A stretch of 64,000 nt of DNA from Aralia elata (lineage: Eukaryota > Streptophyta > Magnoliopsida > Apiales > Araliaceae): assembly GCA_034770075.1 (NCBI GenBank), contig CM068382.1, forward strand, positions 88,715,766 through 88,779,765, given 5' to 3'. The notes under the pieces are model-generated. The model did not search any database. It was not told the DNA's origin and was given only the letters and a program-made list of their open reading frames with translations. Both the position numbers and the translations under genes were made by a program. Position 1 is the first letter of the stretch. Every line of letters begins with the position of its first letter. This document shows, one piece after another, positions 9,691 to 21,689 of this stretch.

Positions 9691-11766
9691 AAAACTCACT
9701 GCATAAGAAGTTAGCAACTAGGTTGTTGACAGTTTTCTTGTACCTAATTTGCGACTTCGTAACTTGTTCATTTTAAATCGGAATCAGTCCATTCTTAAAC
9801 CATTTTTGAGCTTGTAACATGCTCTATAATTTTCCGTAGGCGAAAATTTTTTCCAGACTATATAACAGGCCGAAACATTGGCCCAAAAAGTCTTCGTTGA
9901 CTGATTTTATTTTTCCTACTATTAGTAGTTTTGACTATATTTCTTTCGAAGGCCATAACTCTTCATCCCATGTCGGAATACGTTCGTTCTTATGTTTACG
10001 AATTCGTTATTTAATGAACTATAAGACCCCCTTAAAATAATAATTTTTCAACAACTCAATCAAAATGGGTTTTCAACCAAAATAGTCAGATCTTAAATTA
10101 GGGTTTTATTCATTCTTTTTACTAGTTTCTAAAAAAAATTGCCATGACTTCGTTATAAAAGGTTTTTCCTCCATTCCAATTGGGTATTGTTCTTCACTCC
10201 TAAGAGTATGATACAACACCTTAGAACTTAATTTTTACAATTCGAACACCACACGAAAAGCGTCCTAAAACAGTCCACTAAATTGATTTTCATCCTTTTC
10301 GCATAGGTTTTTGATTTTTAATTCATTACTTTACTAGACATGCATCATTTAAGGTGTTTTAACAAAGTGATCTCTTTCATATACACTTTATAACTTCAAG
10401 GTCCACTATGACCTTCAAGTAACCAACCACCAACAACTACTTCAAAGAAGAAAAACAAAAGATGAAGATGATGGTTTGGAAACTTACCCTTCTAGGTTCC
10501 TCTTCTTCCTTAGCCTTGATCAAGCTTGATCCTTGCTCTTCCTTCTTCCTCTTGAAATCCGGCCACTCTCTCTCTCCTCTCTCGTCTCTCCAATTTGCTA
10601 GAGTTTCCCCTCTTTGATTTAGTGAATTGGTGAGAAATGAAGTGAAAATGGGCTATATTTAAAGGATTAACAAGAGTTGGGGTAATTTAGTCATTTGTCA
10701 TGAGTTAGGGGTAACTTAGTCATTAAGCAAGGTGAGTCACCACCTTATCCCTCCCTCTCTCTCAGGACTCATCTTCCTTATTCAATTAACCACATGCTAA
10801 TTAACTAGCAAGTGACACATAACTTTCATCTCCTTTATCAAGTGACACCTAGCCCTAAACCTATCTTCTTCATATTTCTAAGTTCATTTAACCTTATGTT
10901 TAAATATGTTAGCAAGACACATGGCCATCAAGTCATCTAATAAGTGACACATGTCTCTCTCCTTAGCTTTGGCTCCAAGTTTGCTATACTGTGGCTCAAC
11001 CCTAGCTAAACCACATTAAATCCTAGCTAAGCTTGCCAAACCCTAGGCTCAACTCTAGGAATTCCCATGGCTCAACCCTAGCCAAGCCATGCCAAACCCT
11101 AGCCAAACTCCTCAAATTCTAAGCTTGGCTCGATTACTATTTCCAACTAAATTTCAATTCTAGTTTTTTTCTAATTAATCATCATAATTTATTTAGTTAG
11201 CAAATAGTCTATTTTACCCCTTCATAAAAATAATTAGGGATTACGTTTCTCAGTTACGCAACTTATTCGTTATGCGATTTCTTAAATTTTTCCATGTGAA
11301 AAACCGCGAAATTTATTTCGTTGATTTTATTGGAGATTACGTCTCCCGTCCTCAAATAAATGATATCCCATGATTCGAAAATTTGAAAAACAAAAAAGAC
11401 GTTTTTTACGTGAATAGTTTTTTTACGCCTTTTTCTGATAAAAATATTTTTATTGGAGATTTAATCTCCCATTATCAAATAATTAATATAACATCGCTCG
11501 AAAAATCGAAAAAGCGAAAAACGAAATAACTTGTACGTCATGTGATGAATAGTATTTTTATGAATAGTGATTTAGCGATTTTCTCATAAAAAATTATTTC
11601 ATCAAAAAATTCTAACACGTATTCATAATCAAATAATATGTAAATTAAGTCAATAATTGACCTTTAAACACATAATACACAGTTTATTCCATTAAAATAT
11701 TTATTTATATTTAATAAATATTAAAAATTCTAATTACAAGGATAAGTTATATTCTCGATCGTTACA

Positions 11767-12070
11767 ATTTTTACCAAGAATAGTGTCTTCGTTGGAAATG
11801 GTTATGCTTGTAATGGGATGCACAAATTTTCTATCAATAAAATTAATTTTGTTTCTATTTATATTACTCGTGCAGTTTCTTTATGGCATAGTCGTTTAGA
11901 ACATGTAAATTCAAAGAATATGCATGCAATGGGATTAATGGATATTGGTAATAGTGAACTTGAAAAATGTGTTAAATAAAAAATTGTTTCAAATGTGTAT
12001 AAACAATCACAATTGTTAGATTTAATACATGCTGATATCTGTGAGTTAAATAAAATGTTGACAAGGGAAG
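11767..12070 (+). pseudogene. Ty1/copia polyprotein remnant, part 2 (pre-integrase domain)
   Basis: After the solo LTR the copia frame resumes (NSVFVGNGYACNGMHKFSIN) and reaches SLWHSRLEHVNSKNMHAMGL, the GAG-pre-integrase zinc-binding region, at about 11876-11940. A stop is present near 11977. Coding is cut at 12070 by the Tat element. The next residues (integrase core) follow directly after 21689 once one ggaag copy is removed. Confidence 0.78.
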
Positions 12071-12576
12071 TGTTAACGCCAAGAATTCGTCCACGCGCCT
12101 CAATCACCAAAAGTGGGTCAATCCTGCATAGAAACGAGACCACACTCAGAGTTCCGGGCGGTTTTGCCGCCGGGGGATAGCTCCGGTGTGAGAATAAGTA
12201 CAGGCTGATCAAGGGGTATAACAATAGAGGTATATTGCTCTAGTACTGTGTAAAAATTAGCTTACCCTTGAGATGAAGTTTAGCCTTGTATATGTAGTCA
12301 ACACTCGGTCCAATGTCGTTATGGGCTTACACTGAACTTTCTTAAAAGAAGATGGATGCCAAATTCTCCCAAACTTACACCTCGAAAACATAAGTCTGAC
12401 ACTTCCATTGCTCCGACTGGCTAAGAATAACTCCCATGTGGGGGGCGCCGCCTCATCATCTCACCAGGGCCCACCAACCAATACTTGTTGGGCTTATTGA
12501 TTTGTTGTGGTACTTGGGCTTTGCCAAATTATAATATTTGGGCTTTCATCAAACCTCGCCAATTCTCCCCCCAACA
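12071..12576 (-). repeat. 3' LTR of the Tat element (left copy)
   Basis: 506 bp, TG...CA ends, the same length as the right copy. The adjacent purine tract on the minus strand (12577-12590) marks this as the 3' LTR in the element's sense. Confidence 0.92.
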
Positions 12577-12926
12577 TTGCCCCCCAGTCTTCTGATATAA
12601 TGGGGCATTTATCAGAAGAGTATGACATCCAAGGCCTACCACTTGACCGGGAAGCCCAAGACCCGGATGCCCAAAAACCGTTCCTGGCACGTATTAGCGT
12701 TTCCCTTCATTTTCGCACCCCCTATGCCATACGTGGGAAAATGTGCGGGAAGCCAAAAGGCGATCATTAAAACCTCCCCTCTTCAAAAAGAGACCGCCAC
12801 ACTTCAAATCAGCACATTCTCTCTCCTACTTTTGCTTTCTTTGCATTCGCTCCCTCTGCAACTCCCGTCTTCCCCCTGTTTTCTGGCAAAAACTTCTCGT
12901 TTACCATTGGGAACGTGACGACACCG

Positions 12927-15090
12927 ATGGCTAGCTCGAAATCTGTGTCCCAAGCCCGAGCTGAGATGATAATCAAAGAGTACTCAGATGAAGGATTTTA
13001 TGCCCATATCAACACTGTCTCCACCATCGGCCCCAAATACCTTGAAGGGGTACGCAGGTTTTACTGCATTCCCACCACCTATGACATCCGTGCTCCACTC
13101 CACACCGAACGGATGTACCATCATCCTGACGGGTGGACGGCTGTTTCACTTAGCGCCCTCAAGTATGTGGTGCATCTTCCTCTTCACGGTTTCATCGTTA
13201 CCCTCCTGAGTTTCATCAGCATCGGCTTTGCCCAGTTGGTGCTGAACTCATACATCCATATCATCGCTTTCATCGCCTTCTGTCACGAGATCGGCATCGC
13301 TCCCACCATCGACCATTTCTTTACCATATTTGTCATGAGCCGATCCAGGGGGGCTGGGTTTCGGCAAATCAACAGGCAATCGAGCAGGACTCTTGAAAAG
13401 CGCCCACTGCTGAAAACCCCTTCGAGCAACAAGGGCTGGCATTCGTTGTGGTTTTTTGTCAAGGGACCCAGCTTTCGGGAGGTTCCTAACTGGGCCGAAT
13501 CCTCTCATGACAACGTGGGTCTCGGGGAGATCTCGCACACTCGTCTTCAAGAGTTAGGGAAGCTCCTAGAGAAGTTACCGAAGAAGTTGCCGAAGAAGTC
13601 CTGAGTGACCCGAACTGGTTGTACAACCACAAACGTAAGTCCTGAATACTTGGGGTGGATGTATGTATTGTATTAAATTCTCTTTTACTGATCAAGTCAT
13701 CTTTTTTGTGCAGTGCTTCTCATCAAGCCATCTTCAGTTCTGGACATCGGCCATTCATCAGCCGATCCTGCTGAAGAGACGATCCTTCCATCTGAACCCA
13801 CAAGTCGACCTCCCTTAGTCCTGCCAATAACTACTATCCCGATGGTGCGATCTTCGGCCATCCCCGCCAGTATGCTGGATATCCCTCCTTCCGAAAGGGC
13901 CACCGTTCTTCGAACGAAGCGAAAGCGGCTTGTGAAGGCTGCCGAGAAAACTGCCCCGCCCGAAGTGGCGCAAACCTTATAATCAGGCTTGCCGACCGCC
14001 CCCCTGACTACTGAAGTCCCCCGAACTGATCCACCAATCGCCAAAGCCCCCCAAACCGGCCCACTAACCACCAAAGTCCCTTCGGTAGACCCACCAATTA
14101 CCGAAGTCCCCCATGCAGAGCCGCCAATAGACGAAGGCCCGGTTTCTGATCGTCGGTAAGAGCGAGAAGGTTCCACATCCGGTCCCCCAACCAAAAGGCA
14201 GCACGTCGCCTAGACTTCTGGACAGCAATCACCAATTCATGTTCAAGACAGTCCAAGCCCCGCGGTGCTGTGGCCAGTGAGCACAGACGACAATCTCTTC
14301 AACCTCATTGATGCATTCGCCTTGTCGGAGGATGATGAAAGGTTCGAGGACTCCAGCCTTCAAGATCTGGCGGACATGAATGCCATATATATGAGCAAGG
14401 TAAGCATTTGCTTGATTTGATTCTCCTTCTTAGCTTATACTGGATATACGTGTGAATGCCTTGGCCTTTTGTTTTTGTCTTTAGGCCTGTGCCGTTACCA
14501 GCCAACTTCGCAGTCAGATTGCTCACTCCGAAGCAAGGTGGAAGGAGTTTGAGGCCGAAGCATCCCGTCAGGAGGCAAGACGCCAATCTACCACGACTGG
14601 TTGGAAGAAGGATAAAGAAGAGCACACCAAGACCATCGCTCAATTGGAGGATTTCCAGGCCGAAGTGGCCAAGCTTAAAGAAGAGGCTATCGAGGGAGAA
14701 CAACGCCAAGCAGCACTCACGAACAACTGCAATCATCTGCAGCGGGAGTGTAATGAGGTGAAGGGGGAGTGCAACGATCTGAAGAACGAGCTGCGTTCTG
14801 TGTCCAACAAGTTCGAGAGCATTGAAGTAAAGCTCGGACTTGCCGAAGAGGAGCGCGACAGCATAGCCAAAGGTTTTGCCGAGTACAGGGCGTCGGCGCC
14901 TTTGCCGACTGAAGAGCTCAAACAGTTGATCATTCGGGAGTACCGTAGTTCGGCCGAGTTGATTGACGTTGTTGCGGAGCAGTTCAACCTTGGCTATCAG
15001 GACGCCCGAACCAAAGATAAGGAGAAGATGCAGCTGAACAAGCTTGACCCCTCTATCTTAGATTCTTCAGATGATGAAGCCGAGGCATGA
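12927..15090 (+). pseudogene. Antisense gene of the Tat element (putative gypsy-type transposon protein, PF04195-like)
   Basis: Three exons are supported by splice signals: 12927-13634, 13714-14399 and 14485-15090 (introns GTAAGT...GTGCAG and GTAAGC...TTTAG). Exon 1 encodes FYCIPTTYDIRAPLHTERMY and HHPDGWTAVSLSALKYV, recognisable as the plant putative gypsy-type transposon family carried antisense by Tat elements. The N-terminal part has hydrophobic stretches around residues 80-125. Exon 2 is proline-rich with 30-bp repeats. Exon 3 is a long coiled coil (about residues ACAVTSQL to KLGLAEEE) with an acidic DSSDDEAEA end. It is broken: the reading frame shifts within exon 1 (about 13530-13600) and exon 2 has a stop at 13980-13982. 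The function of this family is not known. Confidence 0.75.
13990..14150 (+). repeat. 30-bp proline-rich coding repeats in the antisense gene
   Basis: Successive 30-bp units (gaagtcccccgaactgatcc..., aaagccccccaaaccggccc..., aaagtcccttcggtagaccc...) would encode decapeptides of the pattern K/E-V-P-x-x-D/G-P-P/L-x-T. About five units are visible. They lie downstream of the premature stop in exon 2. Confidence 0.75.
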
Positions 15091-15256
15091 TGCTGGCTCA
15101 TCTTTTTGTAACAGTTTTAATTAAGTTTTTGTAAATACTTTGCTTTTGTGAACAAGACCTTAACATTTAATGAAAATTTGATTTGCATTCAATCATTGTC
15201 TTCATCGCGTTACATCAAAATTACAGAGTTATAGAAGAAAGTACTTAACATGCAGT

Positions 15257-18200
15257 CTACTGATAATACTTTCTAAGCCTTCCCGCATGCCAAGTGTTTT
15301 TGACTTCTGTTCCATCCATAGCCCGAAGCCGGCAAGTTCCTGGCTTCGGCACTTCTACAACCTCATAGGGTCCCTCCCAATTTGGCATTAGTTTGCCAAG
15401 ATTCTGGGCGATGATGCCTCCACCTCTTGAAGGACGAAATCCCCAACTTCAAACCTCCTTAGCCTCACGCCTTTATTATAATGGATGGCTGTCCTCCTCT
15501 GGTAGACTGTTAGCCTTACCATAGCCGATTCCTGAACCTCTTCTAATAGATCTAGGTTGAGGCGAATGCCTTTATCATTGTATAGTTCCTTGAATTGACT
15601 GACCCGAAACGAGGGTGATCCGACCTCGATCGGGATGAGGGCATCTGTCCCATAGGCTAATTTATACGGCGAATCGCCTGTAGTAGTCCGAGGGGTGGTT
15701 CGGTAAGCCCACAAATTAATTCTTTGGGCCATCGTCCCTTGGCTTCGTCCAACCATCTTTTAATTCCGTTGAGGAGGGTTCTGTTGGTGACTTCCACTTG
15801 GCCATTGGATTGGGGATGGGCAATTGAGGTTTTCCGATGTTGTATCCCCAGTTCCTTCAAGAATTCTTCGAATTTGAAACCTACGAATTGCCGACCGTTG
15901 TCGGATACCACTGCCATTGGAATGCCGAACCGAAATACAACGAATTCTTTGAGGAACTTAAGGCATTCTTGTTTTGTGATCGATCGAAGCGATTTTGCCT
16001 CTACCCACTTAGTCATATAATCAATAGCCGCTATCACGAAGCTGACCTGTCCTTTCGCCTTTGGTAATGGCCCCAAGATGTCGATTCCCCATACAACAAT
16101 TGGGATCGGGGATAGAACAGAGTACAACTCTTCGGGCGGTCGCCGAGGGACTGAGCTATTGAGTTGGCATTTTTGACACTTCTGCACGTATTCTTTAGCC
16201 TCTTGGACGATTTTTGGCCAATAATACCCCTGCCAAAGTAGTTTATACGCCAGGGCTTTGGCTCCCATATGATCCCCACAAATACCTTCATGCACTTCCC
16301 GAAGGGCGTAGTCGGCTTCAGACGGGGCCAAACATTTTAACAGAGGAGAAATAAAAGCCCGTTTATAGAGGTCACCATCAATAAGCACAAAGTTTGAACT
16401 TTGGTATTTTACCTTCCTTGCCAACATCCGGTCTGAGGGTAAGACGCCATCAGCCAGATAACTTATATAAGGGGCCATCCAACAATCCGAACGTTCGATA
16501 ACCAGTACTCCTGATCCCTGAATACTTGGTAAGTCCAAATTTTCTAGATACACTGACCCGCTGAATGAGTTTGCATCTGTTGTGGCTAACCTGGCCAAGG
16601 CATCGGCTATTGTGTTTTCTGACCGATCAATACCGTTAATCGTGAACGCGCAGAAGCAGTGGAGCCGATCGTTGACTTCTGCCAAATATTTGGTCAACTT
16701 TGCCCCCCTTACTTCATACTTTCCCGAAATCTTCTTGACAACTAGTTGAGAGTCATTAAAGAGGATTAACTCTCGAACCTCAAGGCTTTTGGCCAGCCGA
16801 AGCCCCGCCAAGACAGCTTCCTACTCAGCCTCGTTATTGGTTGCTCTGAATCCGAAGCGGATGGCCTGTTGGACCTTGAACCCCTCCGGGCTTATCAAGA
16901 TTACCCCTACGCCACTCATCTCTGAAGTTGATGACCCATCGATGTATAATTTCCATGATGTTTGGGCCGGTTGAACGTCTGACACCGATCCTACCATCTC
17001 CGACCAATCGGTTGACTCTAGTTCGGAAAAAGAGCATTCCATCACAAAGTCGGCTAAGGCCTGACCTTTGATTGCAGTTCAGGGTCGATATTCTAGCATA
17101 AACTGTGTCAACTCCATCGTCCAAGCCGCGAGCCGACCCAAGATTTTCGGTTTGCTCAATATCCTCTTTAAGGGCTGATCTGTATAGACGATTATCTGCC
17201 GTCCTTGGAAGTAATGTCGAAACTTCCGACTGGCAATTATTAAAGCGTATACAAACTTCTCCAAGTTCGGATACCTGGTTTCCGCATCTCGAAGAGCGTG
17301 GTTGACATAGTAGACGGGGAATTGCTTTCCGTCTGTCTCTCGAACCAACACCGCACCCACTGCCATCGAGCTTGCCGTCAAGTAAAGATACAAGGGTTCC
17401 GAAGGAATTAGTTTCATCAACAAAGGGGGGAGGACAAATACTTCTTTATCCCCTGAAAGGCGTCCTCACACTCTGAAGTCCGTTGGAAAGTCTTCTCGTT
17501 CTTTGGCCCTTTCAAAGTGTTGAAGAAAGGTAGACTTCGTTCTACGAATTTTGACATGAACCTCCTTAGGGCTGCAATTCGGCCGGTCAACCGTTGTATA
17601 TCTTTAAAACTTTGGGGTGATTTCATGTCCAAGATCGCCTGGATTTTCACTGAATTTGCTTTGATCCCCCTTTTGCTTACCAGATATCCTAGGAACTTAC
17701 CCGAACCGAGGCCGAAGGTGCACTTTGTTGGGTTGAGCCTGATGTTGTACTGTCTAACTGTCTGGAAATAATCTTCAAGGTTAGCCAGATGCTCTTGGTC
17801 CGATAAACTTTTGACGATCATGTCGTCTACGTACACCTCCATACTTCGGCCTAGCTGTTTCCGGAATACATGATTCATCACTCTTTGGTATGTTGCATCG
17901 GCATTCAGAAGTCTGACGGTCATCTTCTTGTAGGCGTCGATAGCCCGATGCGTTATAAAAGCGGTCTTCGGGATATCCTTGTTCATTGAGATCTGATTGT
18001 ACCCCGAGAAAGCATCCATGAAACTCAGAAAAGCGTACCGTGATGTGGCGTCGATCACCTGATCGATATGTGGAAGTGGGTAGAAGTCCTTCGGGCATGC
18101 CTTGTTTAGGTCCGTATAGTCAATGCAGATTCTCCACTTCCCGTTCTGTTTCCTCACCAACACCACATTCGCCAGCCATTCGGGATAGTCAATTTCGTAT

Positions 18201-21088
18201 ATGAAACCGGCCGCTAACAGCTTTGCGACTTCCTCATCAATTATCTTTTGCCTCTCTGGGGCGAAGATTCTCCTCTTTTGCCGAATTGGTTTTCGGGAAG
18301 GGTCTACATTGAGCTTGTGCACCGCTACCTTCTCATCGATCCCGGGCATGTCTTTTGGCTCCCATGCAAAAATGTTTGCGTATTCCCGAAGCAAGTCAAC
18401 CAGGCCAGCCCGAAAGGGTATTTCCAATCCCGATCCGATCTTTAATGTCTTGTCTTTCCTCCCCGGGATCAGCTCAATTTTCTCCGTCTCTTCAGCTAGC
18501 AAATCGAGTGGTTCTGTACTTCCTTCGGTAAATGGTTCGACTTCTATTGACATGTTCTGTCTCTGCTTCCTTTTGCCTACAGCAGAAGATATTAGCGTAT
18601 TCCTGTAGCACCTCCGAGCCAAGTCCAGATCTCCCCTGACTTCGTCAATTCCATTCGGTGTAGGGAACTTGATCTTGAAGTGTGGGATTGAGGTTACTGC
18701 CTGCAACGTCACCAATGTTGGCCTCCCTAGAATAGCATTGTATGCCGAGTCTATGTTGACAACAAAGAACTTGATGTTGACCTCCACTACTTGAGGAGTC
18801 GTCCCGAAGATGACTGGCAGTTCAATAGTGCCCACTACTCGGACTGGATCATTGTCGAAGCCATACAACGGAGCTTCTTGTCCGATCTCCATTTTCCTCC
18901 CCTCTAGGTCCAGCCTTTGGTAGGTATGGGCATACATTATGTCGACGGAGGAACCATTGTCGATCATAATGCGCCTCATATCCATGGACCCGACCTGAAC
19001 AGTTATAGCCAACGCACCTTCCTGTGGCTCAATAGGTTCGGACGGATAATCATTGTCGGTGAAAGAGATCACCGTGCCAGGATACGACTGCTCCCTTCTG
19101 ATTGGTCTCTCCATGACCGTCATCACTGCATCTAACATTCCCCTTCTCTTCTTACCTACAACCTTCCCCGCCGAGCCACCAGTTATCACATCAACCACTC
19201 CTCGAACAGAGGAGGTCGGGGCTGTCTGCTCTCGAGGGGTCGGTCCAACATCGTTGTTGTTCGCAGCTCTTCCCGACCCACCGCGCCCCGCAACAAACTG
19301 GATCAATTCCCCATTCTGTACATTTTTCTTAATCAGATCCTTTAGATTCCGACAATCCTCAGTGGAATGTCCCGAAGCTTGGTGGTAGTCGCAGTATTTA
19401 TTTTGACTCCCCCTGTTTGGATGTATATTATTTGGGCATAGGCTGAAGTAGGGCTGATTCTTCATGTGTTCCAATATGACAGCTCGGTCGGTGTTCAGGG
19501 TAGTATACACCTTTTCGACCTTTCGATTTGGGAGAGGAGGATGCCCTCCTCCCGCTCCCCCTGCTCCTCCAAAATTTTTCCTCGGCCATGCGTCTGACCT
19601 GTTGCTGGCATCTGACCGAGGATACGAGTTCCTATCCCGCTTTTTTGGCTTTTCTGCCAATGAGGAGTTCGGACCCAGACTTCCCATGGCTTCTTCGACC
19701 GCGATAAATCCTTCGGGCCTATCGTAAGCTTCCGCCAGGCTCTTTGGGGCATTGAACATCATGTTCTTTATCAGCTTTTTGGATTTTACTAGGTCCAACC
19801 CCGTGCTGAAGTAACCTAGGGCCTGGGGATCGTTCAGATCTGTCACCACACCGACTGCCTCCCGAAATCATTTCACATATTGTCCCAAGGTTTCGTTTGG
19901 ATATTGCCTTATTTTCATCAAGGAGGCCGTTGGTTTCCCTCTTCTTTTGTTGCTTCCGAAGAGACTATGGAATTTGTCGCAGAGGTCCTTCCAAGATGAG
20001 ATCGAGTTCGGGGCCAAAGACGTCATCTATTGCCGAGCCTTTTTCCTTAGAGTGGAAATGAACATCTAACACTTGGCCGCATCGGAGTAATCATAGTATT
20101 TCATCAGTCGATCGTACGCCTGACTGTGGTCATAAGGATCGCCCGAACCATCGAAACTCTCCATGTGAGGCGCCTTTTTGTTCGGATCAGCTCGAACCCG
20201 ATCGATCTCCGGTGAAAATGGTGACGTTGGGTTGATTGGGATCTCCACCTGCCTTGTCGTTGCAAGCATCCCCTCGAGCTCCACAATTCTCCGGGCCAAG
20301 GCCTCGGGGTCCCAGGTCGAAAGGGTTGGTTCGTGTCTGCCCCGACTTGGGACTGGAGAGGTTTCTCTCCTCCTCCGTCCGACCCTTCCGCCTCTTCCTG
20401 GCGAGCGGCTACTTGGCCTGCTCCGATTCTGAATTGGAGAGGGTTCTCTCCTTCTCCGTTCGGATCTGCCGTCTCTTTCGGGGGAGCGGCTTCTCGGCCT
20501 GCTCCGATTCTGAACTGGAGAGGGTTCTCTCATTCTCCGTTCGGATCTGCCGTCTCTTTCCGGGGAGCGGCTCCTCGGCCTGCTCCTTTGTTGGGATCGG
20601 TTCCTTTGACCGACACTCTCTTGTGTGCTGCTCCGAAACCCATTGCTTTCTCGCTAAGAGCTATCCGAACGATATGTCCTAGACTGGCATCCTGACGTGA
20701 GTTCCCGACTGTCCTGATGACTGGAGGAGGCTTCCCCTACTTCCCCCAGAAGAGCCAACTGTTTTTCCAAAACATCCTGCTGAAGGCGTATAGACTCTAC
20801 AGTGTCCTTTCACCGCTGCTCCCTTCTAGCAACGAGCGAATCTCTTTCGTCATGATTCCGACCTTCCCTAGACTTCGCGCCTTCAGCACGACCGCGCCGC
20901 TGCATCTTTCTCTGGGAGATTAGCAATAATTTTTTCTTGACCATTGGTGTCCGCGGGTTGGCCGGACCCACCGAATGACTTTGGGGGCCTAACCGATCCG
21001 ACATGCTTTTGGACATCCCTATCCTGTCTTTAACAGAACCCCTGGAGCGGGGAGGGTCAAGAGGGGCTTCTCCATACGCCGAAGCCAT
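15257..21088 (-). pseudogene. Tat gag-pol polyprotein (gag, protease, RT, RNase H, archaeal RNase H, integrase)
   Basis: Gag starts at 21088 (MASAYGEAPLD); an RS-rich repeat region, a capsid core and a nucleocapsid CDYHQASGHSTEDC (about 19350-19400) follow. Protease IMIDNGSSVDIMY is near 18950, RT YVDDMIVKS near 17820, RNase H at 17090-17420, archaeal-type RNase H (WKLYIDGSSTSEMSG) from about 16960, integrase HHCC near 16200-16330 and the D-D-E core (IDYMTKWVEAK, VVSDNGRQF, NGQVEVTNRTL) at 15780-16070. The C-terminus (LRKYYQ, stop at 15257-15259) ends 166 bp from the antisense gene's stop. Several gag stops (about 20815, 20065, 20025 and 19870) and three frame changes (near 17420, 15720 and 15400) inactivate it. 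Integrase and RT motifs are otherwise well kept. Confidence 0.88.
20355..20600 (-). repeat. 78-bp RS-rich tandem repeats in Tat gag
   Basis: About three copies of a 26-residue unit (REPSPVQNRSRPRSRSPERD plus GRSERR) lie between the N-terminus and capsid. They give a strongly basic, SR-protein-like stretch. The copies are close to identical in DNA, which suggests recent expansion. Confidence 0.85.
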
Positions 21089-21160
21089 TTTTGAGCTATC
21101 CACTACTGTTATGACTGGTCAAGAAATCCTCAAGTGATTGAAGGGTTACTGAGCACTAGG

Positions 21161-21178
21161 CCCTCCTTCTAGCACCAA
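21161..21178 (-). other. Putative primer binding site of the Tat element
   Basis: The minus strand reads TTGGTGCTAGAAGGAGGG right at the LTR edge, where the primer site must lie. It starts with the TGG expected from a tRNA CCA end. I could not assign the tRNA from memory. Confidence 0.5.
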
Positions 21179-21684
21179 TGTTAACGCCAAGAATTCGTCC
21201 ACGCGCCTCAATCACCAAAAGCGCGTCAATTCTGCACAGAAACGAGACCACACTTAGAGTTTCGGGCGGTTTTGCCGTCGGGGGATAGCTCCGGTGTGAG
21301 AATAAGTACAGGCTGATCAAGGGGTATAACAATAGAGGTATATTGCTCTAGTACTGTGTAAAAATTAGCTTACCCTTGAGATGAAGTTTAGCCTTGTATA
21401 TGTAGTCAACACTCGGTCCATTGTCGTTATGGGCTTACACTGAACTTTCTTAAAAGAAGATGGACGCCAAATTCTCCCAAACTTACACCTCGAAAACATA
21501 AGTCTGACACTTCCATTGCTCCGACTGGCTAAGAATGACTCCCATGTGGGGGGCGCCGCCTCATCACCTCACCAGGGCCCACCAACCAATACTTGTTGGG
21601 CTTATTGATTTGTTGTGGTACTTGGGCTTTGCCAAATTACAATATTTAGGCTTTCATCAAACCTCGCCAATTCTCCCCCCAACA
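21179..21684 (-). repeat. 5' LTR of the Tat element (right copy)
   Basis: 506 bp, collinear with the left LTR without gaps. Most differences are transitions. It is followed by the ggaag target duplication. Confidence 0.92.
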
Positions 21685-21689
21685 GGAAG

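Larger units (their letters stand above)
7912..11766 (-). mobile_element. Solo LTR, about 3.86 kb, chromovirus-like, minus orientation
   Basis: The block begins TGTAACAGCCCC and ends GATCGTTACA (TG...CA, with matching TGTAAC/GTTACA tips). It is flanked by attct (7907-7911) and atttt (11767-11771), a 5-bp target duplication with one C-to-T change. Removing the block with one copy restores the copia frame across the junction, so the boundaries are firm. No gag or pol is present. The start resembles the reverse complement of the U5 end of chromoviruses A and B, hence the minus orientation. A minus-strand TAAATATA at 10654-10661 could be the TATA box. Its length is at the long end for plant LTRs. 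Confidence 0.8.
12071..21684 (-). mobile_element. Tat-lineage Ty3/gypsy retrotransposon with antisense gene
   Basis: Two 506-bp LTRs (12071-12576 and 21179-21684, TGTTAACGCC...CCCCCAACA) differ at about 13 positions by my eye alignment. They bound a 9614-bp element with target duplication ggaag at 12066-12070 and 21685-21689. Sense gag-pol is on the minus strand. It has two RNase H domains, the second of the archaeal type, which marks the Tat lineage. A plus-strand antisense gene (12927-15090) faces it tail to tail. The polypurine tract (minus strand ACTGGGGGGCAA) abuts the left LTR. The element interrupts copia integrase, and the copia frame is exactly restored when it is removed. Confidence 0.93.

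Noticed and set aside
19464..19727. Plus-strand frames across Tat gag-pol (for example 17105-20695)
   Set aside because: They are antisense shadows of the minus-strand polyprotein, caused by its GC-rich codon use.
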